From the NCBI GenBank assembly GCA_021648425.1, contig JAKISV010000098.1:1-10365 (forward strand): a DNA stretch of 10,365 nt, given 5' to 3'. The notes under the pieces are model-generated. The model was not told where the DNA came from. It worked only from the letters and a program-made list of their open reading frames with translations, and searched no databases. The DNA comes from Rhizobiaceae bacterium. Its GTDB lineage: Bacteria; Pseudomonadota; Alphaproteobacteria; Rhizobiales; Rhizobiaceae. A program made the position numbers and the translations under genes. Below are positions 1-5,945 of this stretch, in pieces (position 1 is the stretch's first letter; every line of letters begins with the position of its first letter).

Positions 1-11
1 TTGCGGCGCTG

Positions 12-857
12 TCAATTATTGACCTTGATCCCATTGCGCCCCGCCAGATCGACAAAGAACTGCCAGGCCACCCGGCCAGACCGTGCGCCCCGGGTGGCCT
101 GCCATTCGATCGCTTCGGCGCGCAAGGCACCGGCATCAACCGCCACGCCATAAGCCGCGCAATAGCCTGATATCATTGCCAAATACGTATCCTGATCGCA
201 AGGGTGAAAGCCCAGCCAAAGGCCAAACCGGTCACTCAGAGAAACCTTTTCCTCGACCGCCTCGGACGGGCTTATGGCAGTGGATCTCTCATTCTCAATC
301 ATCTCGCGCGGCATCAGGTGCCGCCGGTTTGACGTGGCGTACAACACCACATTATCGGGCCGACCTTCGATCCCACCATCCAGCACCGCCTTGAGGCTTT
401 TGTAATGTTCATCGTCATGGGAGAATGACAGATCGTCGCAAAACAGTACAAACCGGTAGGCCGAGCGCCTGAGATGGTTCAGCAAACGACCGACACTGGG
501 CAAGTCTTCGCGGTGCAGTTCGATCAGTTTCAGGCCTTCGTGTTCTACTTGCATTGCGCCATGCACTGCTTTGATAAGGCTGGATTTACCCATACCACGC
601 GATCCCCAAAGCAGGGCGTTGTTGGAGGCATACCCGGACGCAAACCGCCTGGTGTTGTCCAGCAAGGTATCGCGCGCCCGGTCAATCCCGAGCAATAAGT
701 TCAGATCAACCCGAGCGACCCGTTTCACCGGTTCCAAACGGTCCGGGTCAACATGCCAGACAAACGCCGTCGCCGCGTCAAAGTCCGGCGACGGCAAGGC
801 GGCCGGGGCCATCCGGTCCAGTGCAGCGGCGATGCGGGTCAGGGCGTTGTTGTCCAT
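12..857 (-). CDS. DUF815-family P-loop ATPase (AAA-like)
   Basis: A 281-residue ATP-binding protein of the DUF815 type, a family common in Alphaproteobacteria whose biological role is not established. The Walker A loop GSRGMGKSS is at about residues 85-93. A Walker B-like strand FVLFCDDLSF is at about 136-145, followed by the sensor-1-like segment VVLYATSNRRHL. An arginine-bearing C-terminal helix (GARSGRVAWQFF) completes an AAA-like core. No membrane segment or signal peptide is seen, so it is probably cytoplasmic. I chose the ATG at 857 because AAGGA lies about 6 nt upstream. The frame stays open to a TTG at 959, but the extra 34 residues lack a ribosome site and look unlike the family. The stop is TGA at 12-14. 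The gene runs in the same direction as the VOC gene upstream of it, about 160 bp away, so they may or may not share a transcript. The family call is firm; the function is unknown. Confidence 0.85.
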   Translation of the reverse strand: MDNNALTRIAAALDRMAPAALPSPDFDAATAFVWHVDPDRLEPVKRVARVDLNLLLGIDRARDTLLDNTRRFASGYASNNALLWGSRGMGKSSLIKAVHGAMQVEHEGLKLIELHREDLPSVGRLLNHLRRSAYRFVLFCDDLSFSHDDEHYKSLKAVLDGGIEGRPDNVVLYATSNRRHLMPREMIENERSTAISPSEAVEEKVSLSDRFGLWLGFHPCDQDTYLAMISGYCAAYGVAVDAGALRAEAIEWQATRGARSGRVAWQFFVDLAGRNGIKVNN

Positions 858-988
858 GGGTGATCCTTCGAAATATGACGAGAGGTTCAAACCACTTTCC
901 AATCGGCGCGGCAAGGGTGTTGGCACGCCCCGAAGGGTCGTTTGGTTGGTTTTGTACAATACTAATTCAAGAATACAGAGCTTTTACT

Positions 989-1007
989 ACGGGCTGTTGT
1001 CGCCCGT
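989..1007 (-). terminator. GC-rich hairpin after the VOC gene
   Basis: Arms ACGGGC and GCCCGT are separated by 7 nt and begin 11 nt after the VOC stop codon. The stem is GC-rich and well placed to end VOC transcription. However, the bases after it on the minus strand (AGTAAAAG) are not a U-tract, so an intrinsic terminator is only a possibility. Confidence 0.3.
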
Positions 1008-1017
1008 GTAACCCGCG

Positions 1018-1434
1018 TTATTCCTCTCGTCCGGGCTCACTCGGATCGTTGGAGAACAGTGCGATCTTGTTGCCTTGAGGGTCGCGGATGTAGCCCACAT
1101 AAAAATAAGGCCCATACGATGCGCGAAAGCCCGGTTGGCCCTCGTCAAAGCCGCCTGCGGCAAGTGCTGCGGCGTGAAGGTCACGAACCTGCTTTTGACT
1201 GCGTGCCTCAAATGCGATCATAGCACCGTTCCCAGCCGAGGCCGGATGTCCATCGAAGGTTGGTTTAACGTAGAAATCCGGCGGAGCGGCAGACTGACCC
1301 GGTTGTTCGGGCAGCGCGTAGCTTAGGCCCTCAGGACCCTCCTTCAGCCCGTAACCAAGGGCTGGCAGGAACGCAGAGTAAAACCGTTTCGCGCGCGCGA
1401 TGTCATCAGCACCGACGGTGACGTAGGCAATCAT
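1018..1434 (-). CDS. VOC superfamily (glyoxalase/bleomycin-resistance fold) protein
   Basis: A 138-residue single-module vicinal oxygen chelate protein. The N-terminal beta-alpha unit YVTVGADDIARAKRFYSAFL and the C-terminal unit GYIRDPQGNKIALF are the two hallmark parts of the fold. A central FDGHPASAGNGAMIAFEA segment resembles a widespread VOC subfamily usually annotated only as glyoxalase/dioxygenase family. The usual metal ligands look replaced: Tyr is near the first-strand His position, and Ala is at the usual Glu in the last strand (NKIALF). True glyoxalase I activity is therefore doubtful and the substrate is unknown. The start ATG at 1434 has AAGGA about 9-10 nt upstream. A promoter-like pair lies 50-80 bp upstream. 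The protein is probably cytoplasmic. Confidence 0.85.
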   Translation of the reverse strand: MIAYVTVGADDIARAKRFYSAFLPALGYGLKEGPEGLSYALPEQPGQSAAPPDFYVKPTFDGHPASAGNGAMIAFEARSQKQVRDLHAAALAAGGFDEGQPGFRASYGPYFYVGYIRDPQGNKIALFSNDPSEPGREE

Positions 1435-1483
1435 GTGGCGTGTTCCTTTTTCGGAAGTTTGGGTAATGCCACAAGTTTAATGC

Positions 1484-1512
1484 ATTATGGTAGGCCACAC
1501 AATTCGGCTCAA
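1484..1512 (-). promoter_or_regulatory. Sigma70-like promoter for the VOC gene
   Basis: On the minus strand, -35 TTGAGC (1507-1512) is separated by exactly 17 bp from -10 CATAAT (1484-1489), 50 bp upstream of the VOC start codon. Four of six and five of six bases match the consensus. It was found by eye and is untested. Confidence 0.5.
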
Positions 1513-1706
1513 TAACCGCTACACGAAACGACGCATGATCGACCATTCAGGCATATTTCGGCCAGGGGCTTGAAGTCGTCATTCGTACACTGGTAAAAAT
1601 TCACACCAAAAACGACCGTTTGTTGAACGTCTCCCCCAAAGCCAGCATTGGTGCAATTGTAGTGAAAGCTCACTTTGTCCGCTTTGCTGATATCTGAACG
1701 TTGCAA
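1509..1706 (-). CDS. Small hypothetical cysteine-containing ORF, possible gene remnant
   Basis: A 65-residue reading frame between the exporter and VOC genes, ending at TGA just before the VOC promoter; I do not recognise it. It contains five cysteines, four in the last 26 residues (in YQCTN, EICLN, SCVVSCSGY). The stretch NAGFGGDVQQTVVFGVNFYQC reads like genuine folded protein rather than random translation. The only in-frame start is TTG at 1706, with no convincing ribosome site. A nearby ATG at 1713 is in another frame and yields only a short, less protein-like peptide. It could be the 3' end of a secreted-protein gene whose 5' part was lost when the neighbouring exporter gene arrived, or a small real gene. 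It could also be noncoding. Confidence 0.35.
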   Translation of the reverse strand: MQRSDISKADKVSFHYNCTNAGFGGDVQQTVVFGVNFYQCTNDDFKPLAEICLNGRSCVVSCSGY

Positions 1707-1728
1707 AAACCATGGGTTTTGAGACGCC

Positions 1729-2349
1729 TCAACGTGAGAAAGCAGAGCGAATCAGGCTTATTCCAGCTACCACGAACAGTCCCGCAACAACGCCGTCAAT
1801 CCACCTGCGCAAACGCCTGTATCCAGCCATGAAGCCTGACAGAGAAAAGGCCAATGCGTACCCGGCGTAGTTCATGAAGCCCAGTACAATGCAAATTAAA
1901 GTCGCCCCGACAACGATTGATGCGTTGCTCTCCTCGCCAAGCCCCATGGATAAAGCCGCCATCCAGGCTACGACTGCTTTGGGGTTCGACAGATTGAGTA
2001 TCAAGCCCCGCCAGAACCACCGTCCTTGATCGTGAGGGCTGGTCACATTGTCTGTTCTTCGCATAGCCGAGCGACCAGACTGTACAGCCAGCCACAGTAG
2101 ATACAGGCCGCCAACAACCTTGAGGGTGGTAAGAAGGGTGGTCGTACTTTGGAGAATAGCACCCATGCCCGTAGCTGCCACAACTCCCCAAAACCCAAGA
2201 CCAACGGAAAGGCCAAGGCCAAAAAGCAGTCCATGCCTGCGTCCCGAATTCATTGAAACCGTTGCCACTGCAATGTTGGCTGGCCCGGGCGAAACCGTCA
2301 CGATGAAGAATGCCAATGCAATGGCGACAAAGTTTTCTAATCCAACCAA
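1729..2349 (-). CDS. LysE/RhtB-type amino-acid (or metabolite) exporter
   Basis: A 206-residue inner-membrane protein of the LysE/RhtB family, which exports amino acids or related small molecules using the membrane gradient. The substrate cannot be read from the sequence. The first membrane helix (ENFVAIALAFFIVTV) runs into the family signature SPGPANIAVATVSMNSG. Later come a glycine-rich helix (LFGLGLSVGLGFWGVV), the conserved LNLSNPKAVVAWMAAL segment after the central loop, and two or three C-terminal hydrophobic helices, about six in all. Length fits the family. I chose TTG at 2347-2349 because AAGGAG lies 5 nt before it and the protein then begins directly at the first helix. The upstream ATG at 2391 would add 14 residues and has no ribosome site. 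It is divergent from fabG. Confidence 0.85.
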   Translation of the reverse strand: MVGLENFVAIALAFFIVTVSPGPANIAVATVSMNSGRRHGLLFGLGLSVGLGFWGVVAATGMGAILQSTTTLLTTLKVVGGLYLLWLAVQSGRSAMRRTDNVTSPHDQGRWFWRGLILNLSNPKAVVAWMAALSMGLGEESNASIVVGATLICIVLGFMNYAGYALAFSLSGFMAGYRRLRRWIDGVVAGLFVVAGISLIRSAFSR

Positions 2350-2508
2350 TTCCACTCCTTTTAGGCACAATGCAGCCAAAACATAGACCATGAGAAAGCT
2401 ACAAAGTACCGAAGTTGTAAAGAAATTTCTGCGGTCTCATGGCCGCACTACTGGCACTCGATGCAAAACCCATGATTTCAGCACAGATTTTTAGCAACCA
2501 CACAAAAT

Positions 2509-2525
2509 ATTGCAAAACTTGCAAT
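2509..2525. repeat. Perfect palindrome upstream of fabG
   Basis: Arms ATTGCAA and TTGCAAT flank the trinucleotide AAC, about 85 bp before the fabG ATG and upstream of the candidate -10 box. The size and symmetry fit a binding site for a dimeric regulator. A short hairpin is also possible, but the AT-rich stem would be weak. No known regulator was matched. Confidence 0.5.
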
Positions 2526-2530
2526 TTTAT

Positions 2531-2546
2531 CGCAAAAGCGCAAAAG
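2531..2546. repeat. Tandem 8-bp repeat in the fabG upstream region
   Basis: CGCAAAAG occurs twice head to tail, directly after the palindrome. GCAAAA also appears at about 2463 and 2512, giving four copies in some 85 bp. It may be part of a protein-binding region or simply AT-rich bias. Confidence 0.5.
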
Positions 2547-2610
2547 AACGTGATAATGCACCGCTGATGCATCCCACCCACCGCAAGATGAATTCCCACA
2601 GGAGAAGACA

Positions 2611-3348
2611 ATGTTAGATTTAACCGGCAAAAAAGCTCTGATTACCGGTGCCAGTGGTGGCCTGGGTGAGGCGATTGCTAAAATGCTTCATGCACGTGGT
2701 GCAACGGTTGGCATTCATGGCACGCGCGAAGAAAAACTCAATTCCCTGGCCTCCGAACTTGGTGAGCGGGTGATGGTGTTCCCGGCAAACCTTTCAAAAC
2801 GCGAAGAAGTCATCGCTCTTGGCCAAAAGGCTGAAAGCGAGATGGAGGGCGTTGATATTCTGGTAAACAATGCCGGCATTACCCGTGACGGCCTGTTTGT
2901 ACGCATGAAAGATGAGGATTGGGATGATGTGCTGGCGGTTAATCTCACCGCCGTATTCAACCTCACTAAAGAAATCACCTACCCGATGATGCGCCGCAGA
3001 ACCGGGCGTATTATCAATATTACTTCAATAGTCGGTGTAACCGGCAACCCTGGCCAGGCCAACTATTGCGCTTCAAAAGCCGGTCTCATCGGTTTCACCA
3101 AATCTCTGGCCAGCGAAATCGCCCCGCGCAATGTAACCGTAAACTGTGTAGCCCCGGGCTTCATTGCTTCTGCGATGACCGATAAACTCAACGATAAACA
3201 AAAAGATGCCATTATGGGTGCCATCCCGATGAAAAGGATGGGCGAGGGAAATGACATCGCATCAGCGGTCACCTATCTGGCCAGCGATGAGGCCGGTTAC
3301 ATTACCGGTCAGACCATTCACGTGAATGGTGGCATGGCGATGATTTAG
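2611..3348 (+). CDS. fabG: 3-oxoacyl-[acyl-carrier-protein] reductase
   Basis: FabG performs the NADPH-dependent reduction of 3-oxoacyl-ACP to 3-hydroxyacyl-ACP in type II fatty-acid synthesis, in the cytoplasm, usually as a tetramer. The 245-residue length is standard. The cofactor loop TGASGGLG is at residues 12-19, the NNAG motif at 86-89, and the catalytic set Asn111, Ser139, Tyr152 and Lys156 (YCASK) is intact. The C-terminal GQTIHVNGGMAMI is typical of true FabG rather than of a generic short-chain dehydrogenase. ATG at 2611 is preceded by AGGAG 7 nt upstream. The position just before acpP and fabF confirms the assignment. fabD, which often precedes fabG in related bacteria, is not upstream here; the neighbour is a divergent exporter. 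A regulatory-looking region lies before the start. Confidence 0.97.
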   Translation: MLDLTGKKALITGASGGLGEAIAKMLHARGATVGIHGTREEKLNSLASELGERVMVFPANLSKREEVIALGQKAESEMEGVDILVNNAGITRDGLFVRMKDEDWDDVLAVNLTAVFNLTKEITYPMMRRRTGRIINITSIVGVTGNPGQANYCASKAGLIGFTKSLASEIAPRNVTVNCVAPGFIASAMTDKLNDKQKDAIMGAIPMKRMGEGNDIASAVTYLASDEAGYITGQTIHVNGGMAMI

Positions 3349-3372
3349 CTTTTTACCCTGCACTGAGGCGAC

Positions 3373-3400
3373 TTGACACTTGCCAATGCCTTATTACATA
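3373..3400 (+). promoter_or_regulatory. Candidate acpP promoter
   Basis: A perfect -35 hexamer TTGACA (3373-3378) lies 25 bp after the fabG stop. A weak -10, TACATA (3395-3400), follows after 16 bp. Transcription from here would give an acpP leader of about 115 nt. The -35 is convincing and the -10 is not, so the exact start is uncertain. Confidence 0.5.
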
Positions 3401-3424
3401 TGGTAGCGACCGCATCTACAAATC

Positions 3425-3475
3425 ACAATATTGTTGCAATTGTTGTCCCGATGGGGTTTTAACTGTGTAACTGTG
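3425..3475 (+). repeat. Short repeats in the acpP leader
   Basis: Three small repeats lie between the candidate promoter and acpP: the palindrome ACAATATTGT (3425-3434), the pair TTGTTG-CAA-TTGTTG (3431-3445), and a perfect tandem of TAACTGTG (3460-3475). They could mark regulator binding or structure in the leader. No known riboswitch was recognised. Confidence 0.4.
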
Positions 3476-3523
3476 AAGTAAATGAACTGAAATTAGAATA
3501 ACCTGGAAATTGAGGGCCACAAC

Positions 3524-3760
3524 ATGAGTGATGTCGCAGAGCGTATCAAAAAAATAGTAGTCGAGCATCTTGACGTAGAAGCTGACAAAGTAACCGAAAA
3601 AGCAAGCTTCATTGATGATCTTGGCGCTGACTCTCTCGACAATGTTGAACTGGTCATGGCTTTTGAAGAAGAATTCGGCGTAGAAATTCCCGATGATGCA
3701 GCTGAAACCATTCAAACGGTTGGCGACGCGATTTCATTCGTGGAAAAAGCTGCAGCCTGA
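3524..3760 (+). CDS. acpP: Acyl carrier protein
   Basis: A 78-residue acidic helical protein that carries growing acyl chains on a 4'-phosphopantetheine arm for fatty-acid synthesis and for enzymes that use acyl-ACP. The attachment site is Ser37 in GADSLDNVELVM, the diagnostic helix-II motif. Helix I (ERIKKIVVEHL), the FIDDLGADSLD loop and the C-terminal TVGDAISFVEKAAA match the family from end to end. ATG at 3524 has GAGGG about 8 nt upstream. The gene probably has its own promoter after fabG and ends at a strong terminator before fabF, as suits a very abundant protein. Its product is also the expected acyl donor carrier for the LuxI-type synthase encoded about 1.6 kb downstream. Confidence 0.97.
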   Translation: MSDVAERIKKIVVEHLDVEADKVTEKASFIDDLGADSLDNVELVMAFEEEFGVEIPDDAAETIQTVGDAISFVEKAAA

Positions 3761-3784
3761 TTGCTGTGTGCAAACGATTTTATC

Positions 3785-3814
3785 AACAGGCGGTTTTATT
3801 ATCGCCTGTTTTTT
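3785..3814 (+). terminator. Intrinsic terminator after acpP
   Basis: Arms AACAGGCG and CGCCTGTT form an 8-bp stem around a 10-nt loop, followed by a run of six T (3809-3814). It lies 24 nt after the acpP stop and 63 nt before fabF. This is the clearest rho-independent terminator in the window and should reduce read-through from acpP into fabF. Confidence 0.88.
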
Positions 3815-3877
3815 GTTGTCTGCAGTGCCGATAAGGTCCAGGCTCCCAATCTATAGAACAAACTTAGCAGGTATCAA

Positions 3878-5140
3878 ATGAGACGTGTTGTTATTACCGG
3901 AACCGGCATGGTTTCCCCCCTGGGCTGCGGCACTGAGATTACCTGGCAACGCCTGCTTGAAGGCAAAAATGCTGCCGCCAGAGTGGAAACTTTTGAAGTT
4001 GAAGATCTGGCAGCACAGATTGCCTGTCAAATTCCCTTAGGCGATGGCAGCGATGGTACTTTCAATGCCGATGATTGGATGGCCCCCAAAGAACAGCGCA
4101 AGGTAGATCCCTTCATTATTTACGGCATGGCCGCTGCTACCCAGGCCCTGAATGATGCCGATTGGCACCCGAAAACTCCTGAAGAGCAAAATACCACTGG
4201 TGTGTTGATCGGTTCAGGGATCGGCGGCCTGCAGGGCATAGAACAAACAGCCCATATCCTGCGTGATCGCGGCCCGCGCCGCGTCAGCCCGTTTTTTATT
4301 CCCGGTCGCCTGATCAACCTGGTTTCCGGCCAGGTATCGATTGCCCATGGTCTCAAAGGACCAAACCATTCGGTCGTAACCGCCTGTTCAACCGGCGCTC
4401 ATGCCATTGGCGATGCAGCACGCATGATAATGTTGGACGATGCGGATGTAATGGTAGCCGGTGGCGCAGAATCGCCGGTCTGCCGTATTTCTATTGCCGG
4501 GTTTGCCGCCTGTCGTGCATTATCCACCCGTTATAATAACGATCCGCAATCAGCTTCGCGCCCCTATGACAAAGACCGCGACGGATTTGTCATGGGTGAG
4601 GGGGCAGGCATTGTTGTGCTTGAAGAATATGAACACGCCAAGGCCCGTGGCGCAAAAATTTACGCTGAAATTGTCGGCTATGGCCTGTCTGGCGATGCAT
4701 ACCACATCACCGCTCCTTCCGAAGATGGAGACGGGGCGTTGCGCTGCATGAAAGCAGCTCTGAAACGCGCGGAACTCGACCCTTCGCAAATCGATTATAT
4801 CAATGCCCATGGCACATCAACCATGGCTGATACTATCGAACTGGGTGCTGCCGAACGCTTGCTGGGTGAGGCTGCTTCCAGCGTTTCAATGTCTTCAACC
4901 AAGTCCGCCATCGGTCACCTGTTGGGCGCTGCGGGTGCAGTCGAAGCGATCTTTTCAGCGCTTGCCATCCGCGATCAGATTGTACCCCCTACGCTTAATC
5001 TTGATAATCCCGAACGCGATACCAAAATCGATCTGGTGCCGTTAAAAGCCAAAAAGCGCGAAGTGAATGTGGCTCTTTCCAATTCATTCGGTTTTGGCGG
5101 CACCAATGCTTCGCTGGTGCTCAAGCGGCTTTCAAGCTGA
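3878..5140 (+). CDS. fabF: 3-oxoacyl-[acyl-carrier-protein] synthase II
   Basis: FabF (KAS II) is the condensing enzyme that elongates acyl-ACP with malonyl-ACP in type II fatty-acid synthesis, a cytoplasmic homodimer. The 420-residue length fits. The catalytic triad is present: the nucleophile Cys170 in VVTACSTGAHAIG, His311 in HGTSTMADTIEL and His347 in KSAIGHLLGAAGA, with the supporting Lys342. The HGTSTMADTIEL form, rather than HGTSTPxGD, is usual for alphaproteobacterial FabF. The C-terminal SNSFGFGGTNASLVL is typical. ATG at 3878 has AGCAGGT about 6 nt upstream. It follows acpP after a terminator, so it needs read-through or its own promoter; a TATAGA box at about 3852 has no good -35. 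The next gene on the same strand is the luxI-type gene, 178 bp away. Confidence 0.97.
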   Translation: MRRVVITGTGMVSPLGCGTEITWQRLLEGKNAAARVETFEVEDLAAQIACQIPLGDGSDGTFNADDWMAPKEQRKVDPFIIYGMAAATQALNDADWHPKTPEEQNTTGVLIGSGIGGLQGIEQTAHILRDRGPRRVSPFFIPGRLINLVSGQVSIAHGLKGPNHSVVTACSTGAHAIGDAARMIMLDDADVMVAGGAESPVCRISIAGFAACRALSTRYNNDPQSASRPYDKDRDGFVMGEGAGIVVLEEYEHAKARGAKIYAEIVGYGLSGDAYHITAPSEDGDGALRCMKAALKRAELDPSQIDYINAHGTSTMADTIELGAAERLLGEAASSVSMSSTKSAIGHLLGAAGAVEAIFSALAIRDQIVPPTLNLDNPERDTKIDLVPLKAKKREVNVALSNSFGFGGTNASLVLKRLSS

Positions 5141-5246
5141 GTAAGTTCGAAAAAAAACTTCACTCCCGGTAACTGCTGTTTGTATTTCTACCCGCTCCTG
5201 GAAGCGGCTTAACATTCTATAAGTTGAAGTGACATAATTTTTTCAC

Positions 5247-5284
5247 GCAAGTAAAGATTGCATTATTAATCGATGCAAGTTAAA
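5247..5284 (+). promoter_or_regulatory. lux-box-like inverted repeat upstream of the AHL synthase
   Basis: Arms TTGCAT (5258-5263) and ATGCAA (5273-5278) are separated by 9 bp. This 21-bp dyad is the size typical of LuxR-type binding sites, though its bases do not match the classic lux box. The right arm and a site upstream also share GCAAGT(T)AAA as a direct repeat (starting at 5247 and 5275). A TATATG box at 5288-5293 could be the -10, which would put the dyad near the -35 region. That it binds a LuxR-type protein is inference. Confidence 0.4.
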
Positions 5285-5318
5285 CAGTATATGACTATCG
5301 TCTCGTGTGGGGGATTTG

Positions 5319-5945
5319 ATGATCTTATATGTAGAGCCTTGTGACAGGGTCAGGTATGCCCGTCAGCTTGAAGAATATTTCAGGTTACGTAAAACTGTGT
5401 TTTGTCACAAACTTGGTTGGGTTGAAGATGACGGCTCGCCAATAGAACGCGATGAATATGACGATGGCTATTGCCTCTATGTGCTTTATCAGGACGACAA
5501 TGGTGTAATTGGCGGTGGTGTACGGCTTATGCCGACAACCGGGCCGACATTATTACATACGGTCTGGTCAGATATGTTGCCGGATAAAGACGATTTTCGT
5601 TCCCCAAACATCTGGGAGGCTACCAGGTTTTGTGTCGATGATGTAAAAACTGAGACCCGCAACCGTTCCTTTGCCAACCGGGCGACCGTGACTTTGTCTT
5701 ATGCCTCTGCCGAATTTGCCCATCGTAATGGCATCAGCCATATTATCGCGGTTTGTGAACAGTATTTTTTCGATATGACCAATTCCTACGGCGGCAAGGC
5801 AGAAATTTTGTCCAACAAAACCGATGAAAACGGCTTGAAAATATCTTGCGGTCTTTGGTCCACAAAAGAGGCCACGGCAGCAATGGAGTGGGCTCGCCCC
5901 TTTTTAGGCAGTGATGCACCACTGATAGCGGGAGATGTCGCTTGA
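5319..5945 (+). CDS. LuxI-family acyl-homoserine lactone synthase
   Basis: LuxI-type enzymes make acyl-homoserine lactone quorum signals from acyl-ACP and S-adenosylmethionine in the cytoplasm; the lactone then leaves the cell. This 208-residue protein has the conserved residues in order and at near-canonical positions: Arg24, Phe28, Trp34, Asp45, Asp48, Arg69, Glu100 and Arg103 (in RLRKTVF, LGW, RDEYDD, RLMPTTGP, WEATRF). Such agreement argues for an active enzyme. The Thr/Ser found at the position EsaI calls 140 in 3-oxo-AHL makers seems to be Cys146 (AVCEQY), hinting at unsubstituted chains; this alignment is by eye. I chose ATG at 5319 because GGGGGA lies 4-5 nt before it; a GTG at 5307 would add four residues without a ribosome site. 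It lies between fabF and mltG, with no luxR in the window. The acyl length cannot be predicted. Confidence 0.92.
   Translation: MILYVEPCDRVRYARQLEEYFRLRKTVFCHKLGWVEDDGSPIERDEYDDGYCLYVLYQDDNGVIGGGVRLMPTTGPTLLHTVWSDMLPDKDDFRSPNIWEATRFCVDDVKTETRNRSFANRATVTLSYASAEFAHRNGISHIIAVCEQYFFDMTNSYGGKAEILSNKTDENGLKISCGLWSTKEATAAMEWARPFLGSDAPLIAGDVA

Larger units (their letters stand above)
2350..2610. promoter_or_regulatory. Divergent intergenic region between exporter gene and fabG
   Basis: A 261-bp AT-rich gap between two divergently transcribed genes, so it should hold the promoters of both. It contains a 7-bp-arm palindrome, a tandem CGCAAAAG repeat and a GATAAT box at about 2553 (all on the fabG side). 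GATAAT could be a -10 with a poor -35 (TCGCAA, 17 bp upstream). The fabG ribosome site is AGGAG, 7 nt before its ATG. No convincing exporter promoter was picked out. An overlapping 70-codon minus-strand frame here does not look coding. Confidence 0.45.

Noticed and set aside
858..959. N-terminal extension of the DUF815 ATPase
   Set aside because: It would begin at TTG without a ribosome site; ATG at 857 has AAGGA at good spacing.
2399..2611. 70-codon minus-strand frame upstream of fabG
   Set aside because: No recognisable protein features, lies in an AT-rich promoter region and overlaps its repeats.
5192..5207. Terminator after fabF (CCGCT ... AGCGG)
   Set aside because: Only a 5-bp stem and no T-run follows on either strand.
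5266..5283. CtrA-type site (TTAA pairs) upstream of the AHL synthase
   Set aside because: The two TTAA are separated by 10 bp instead of the 7 bp required for the usual CtrA site.
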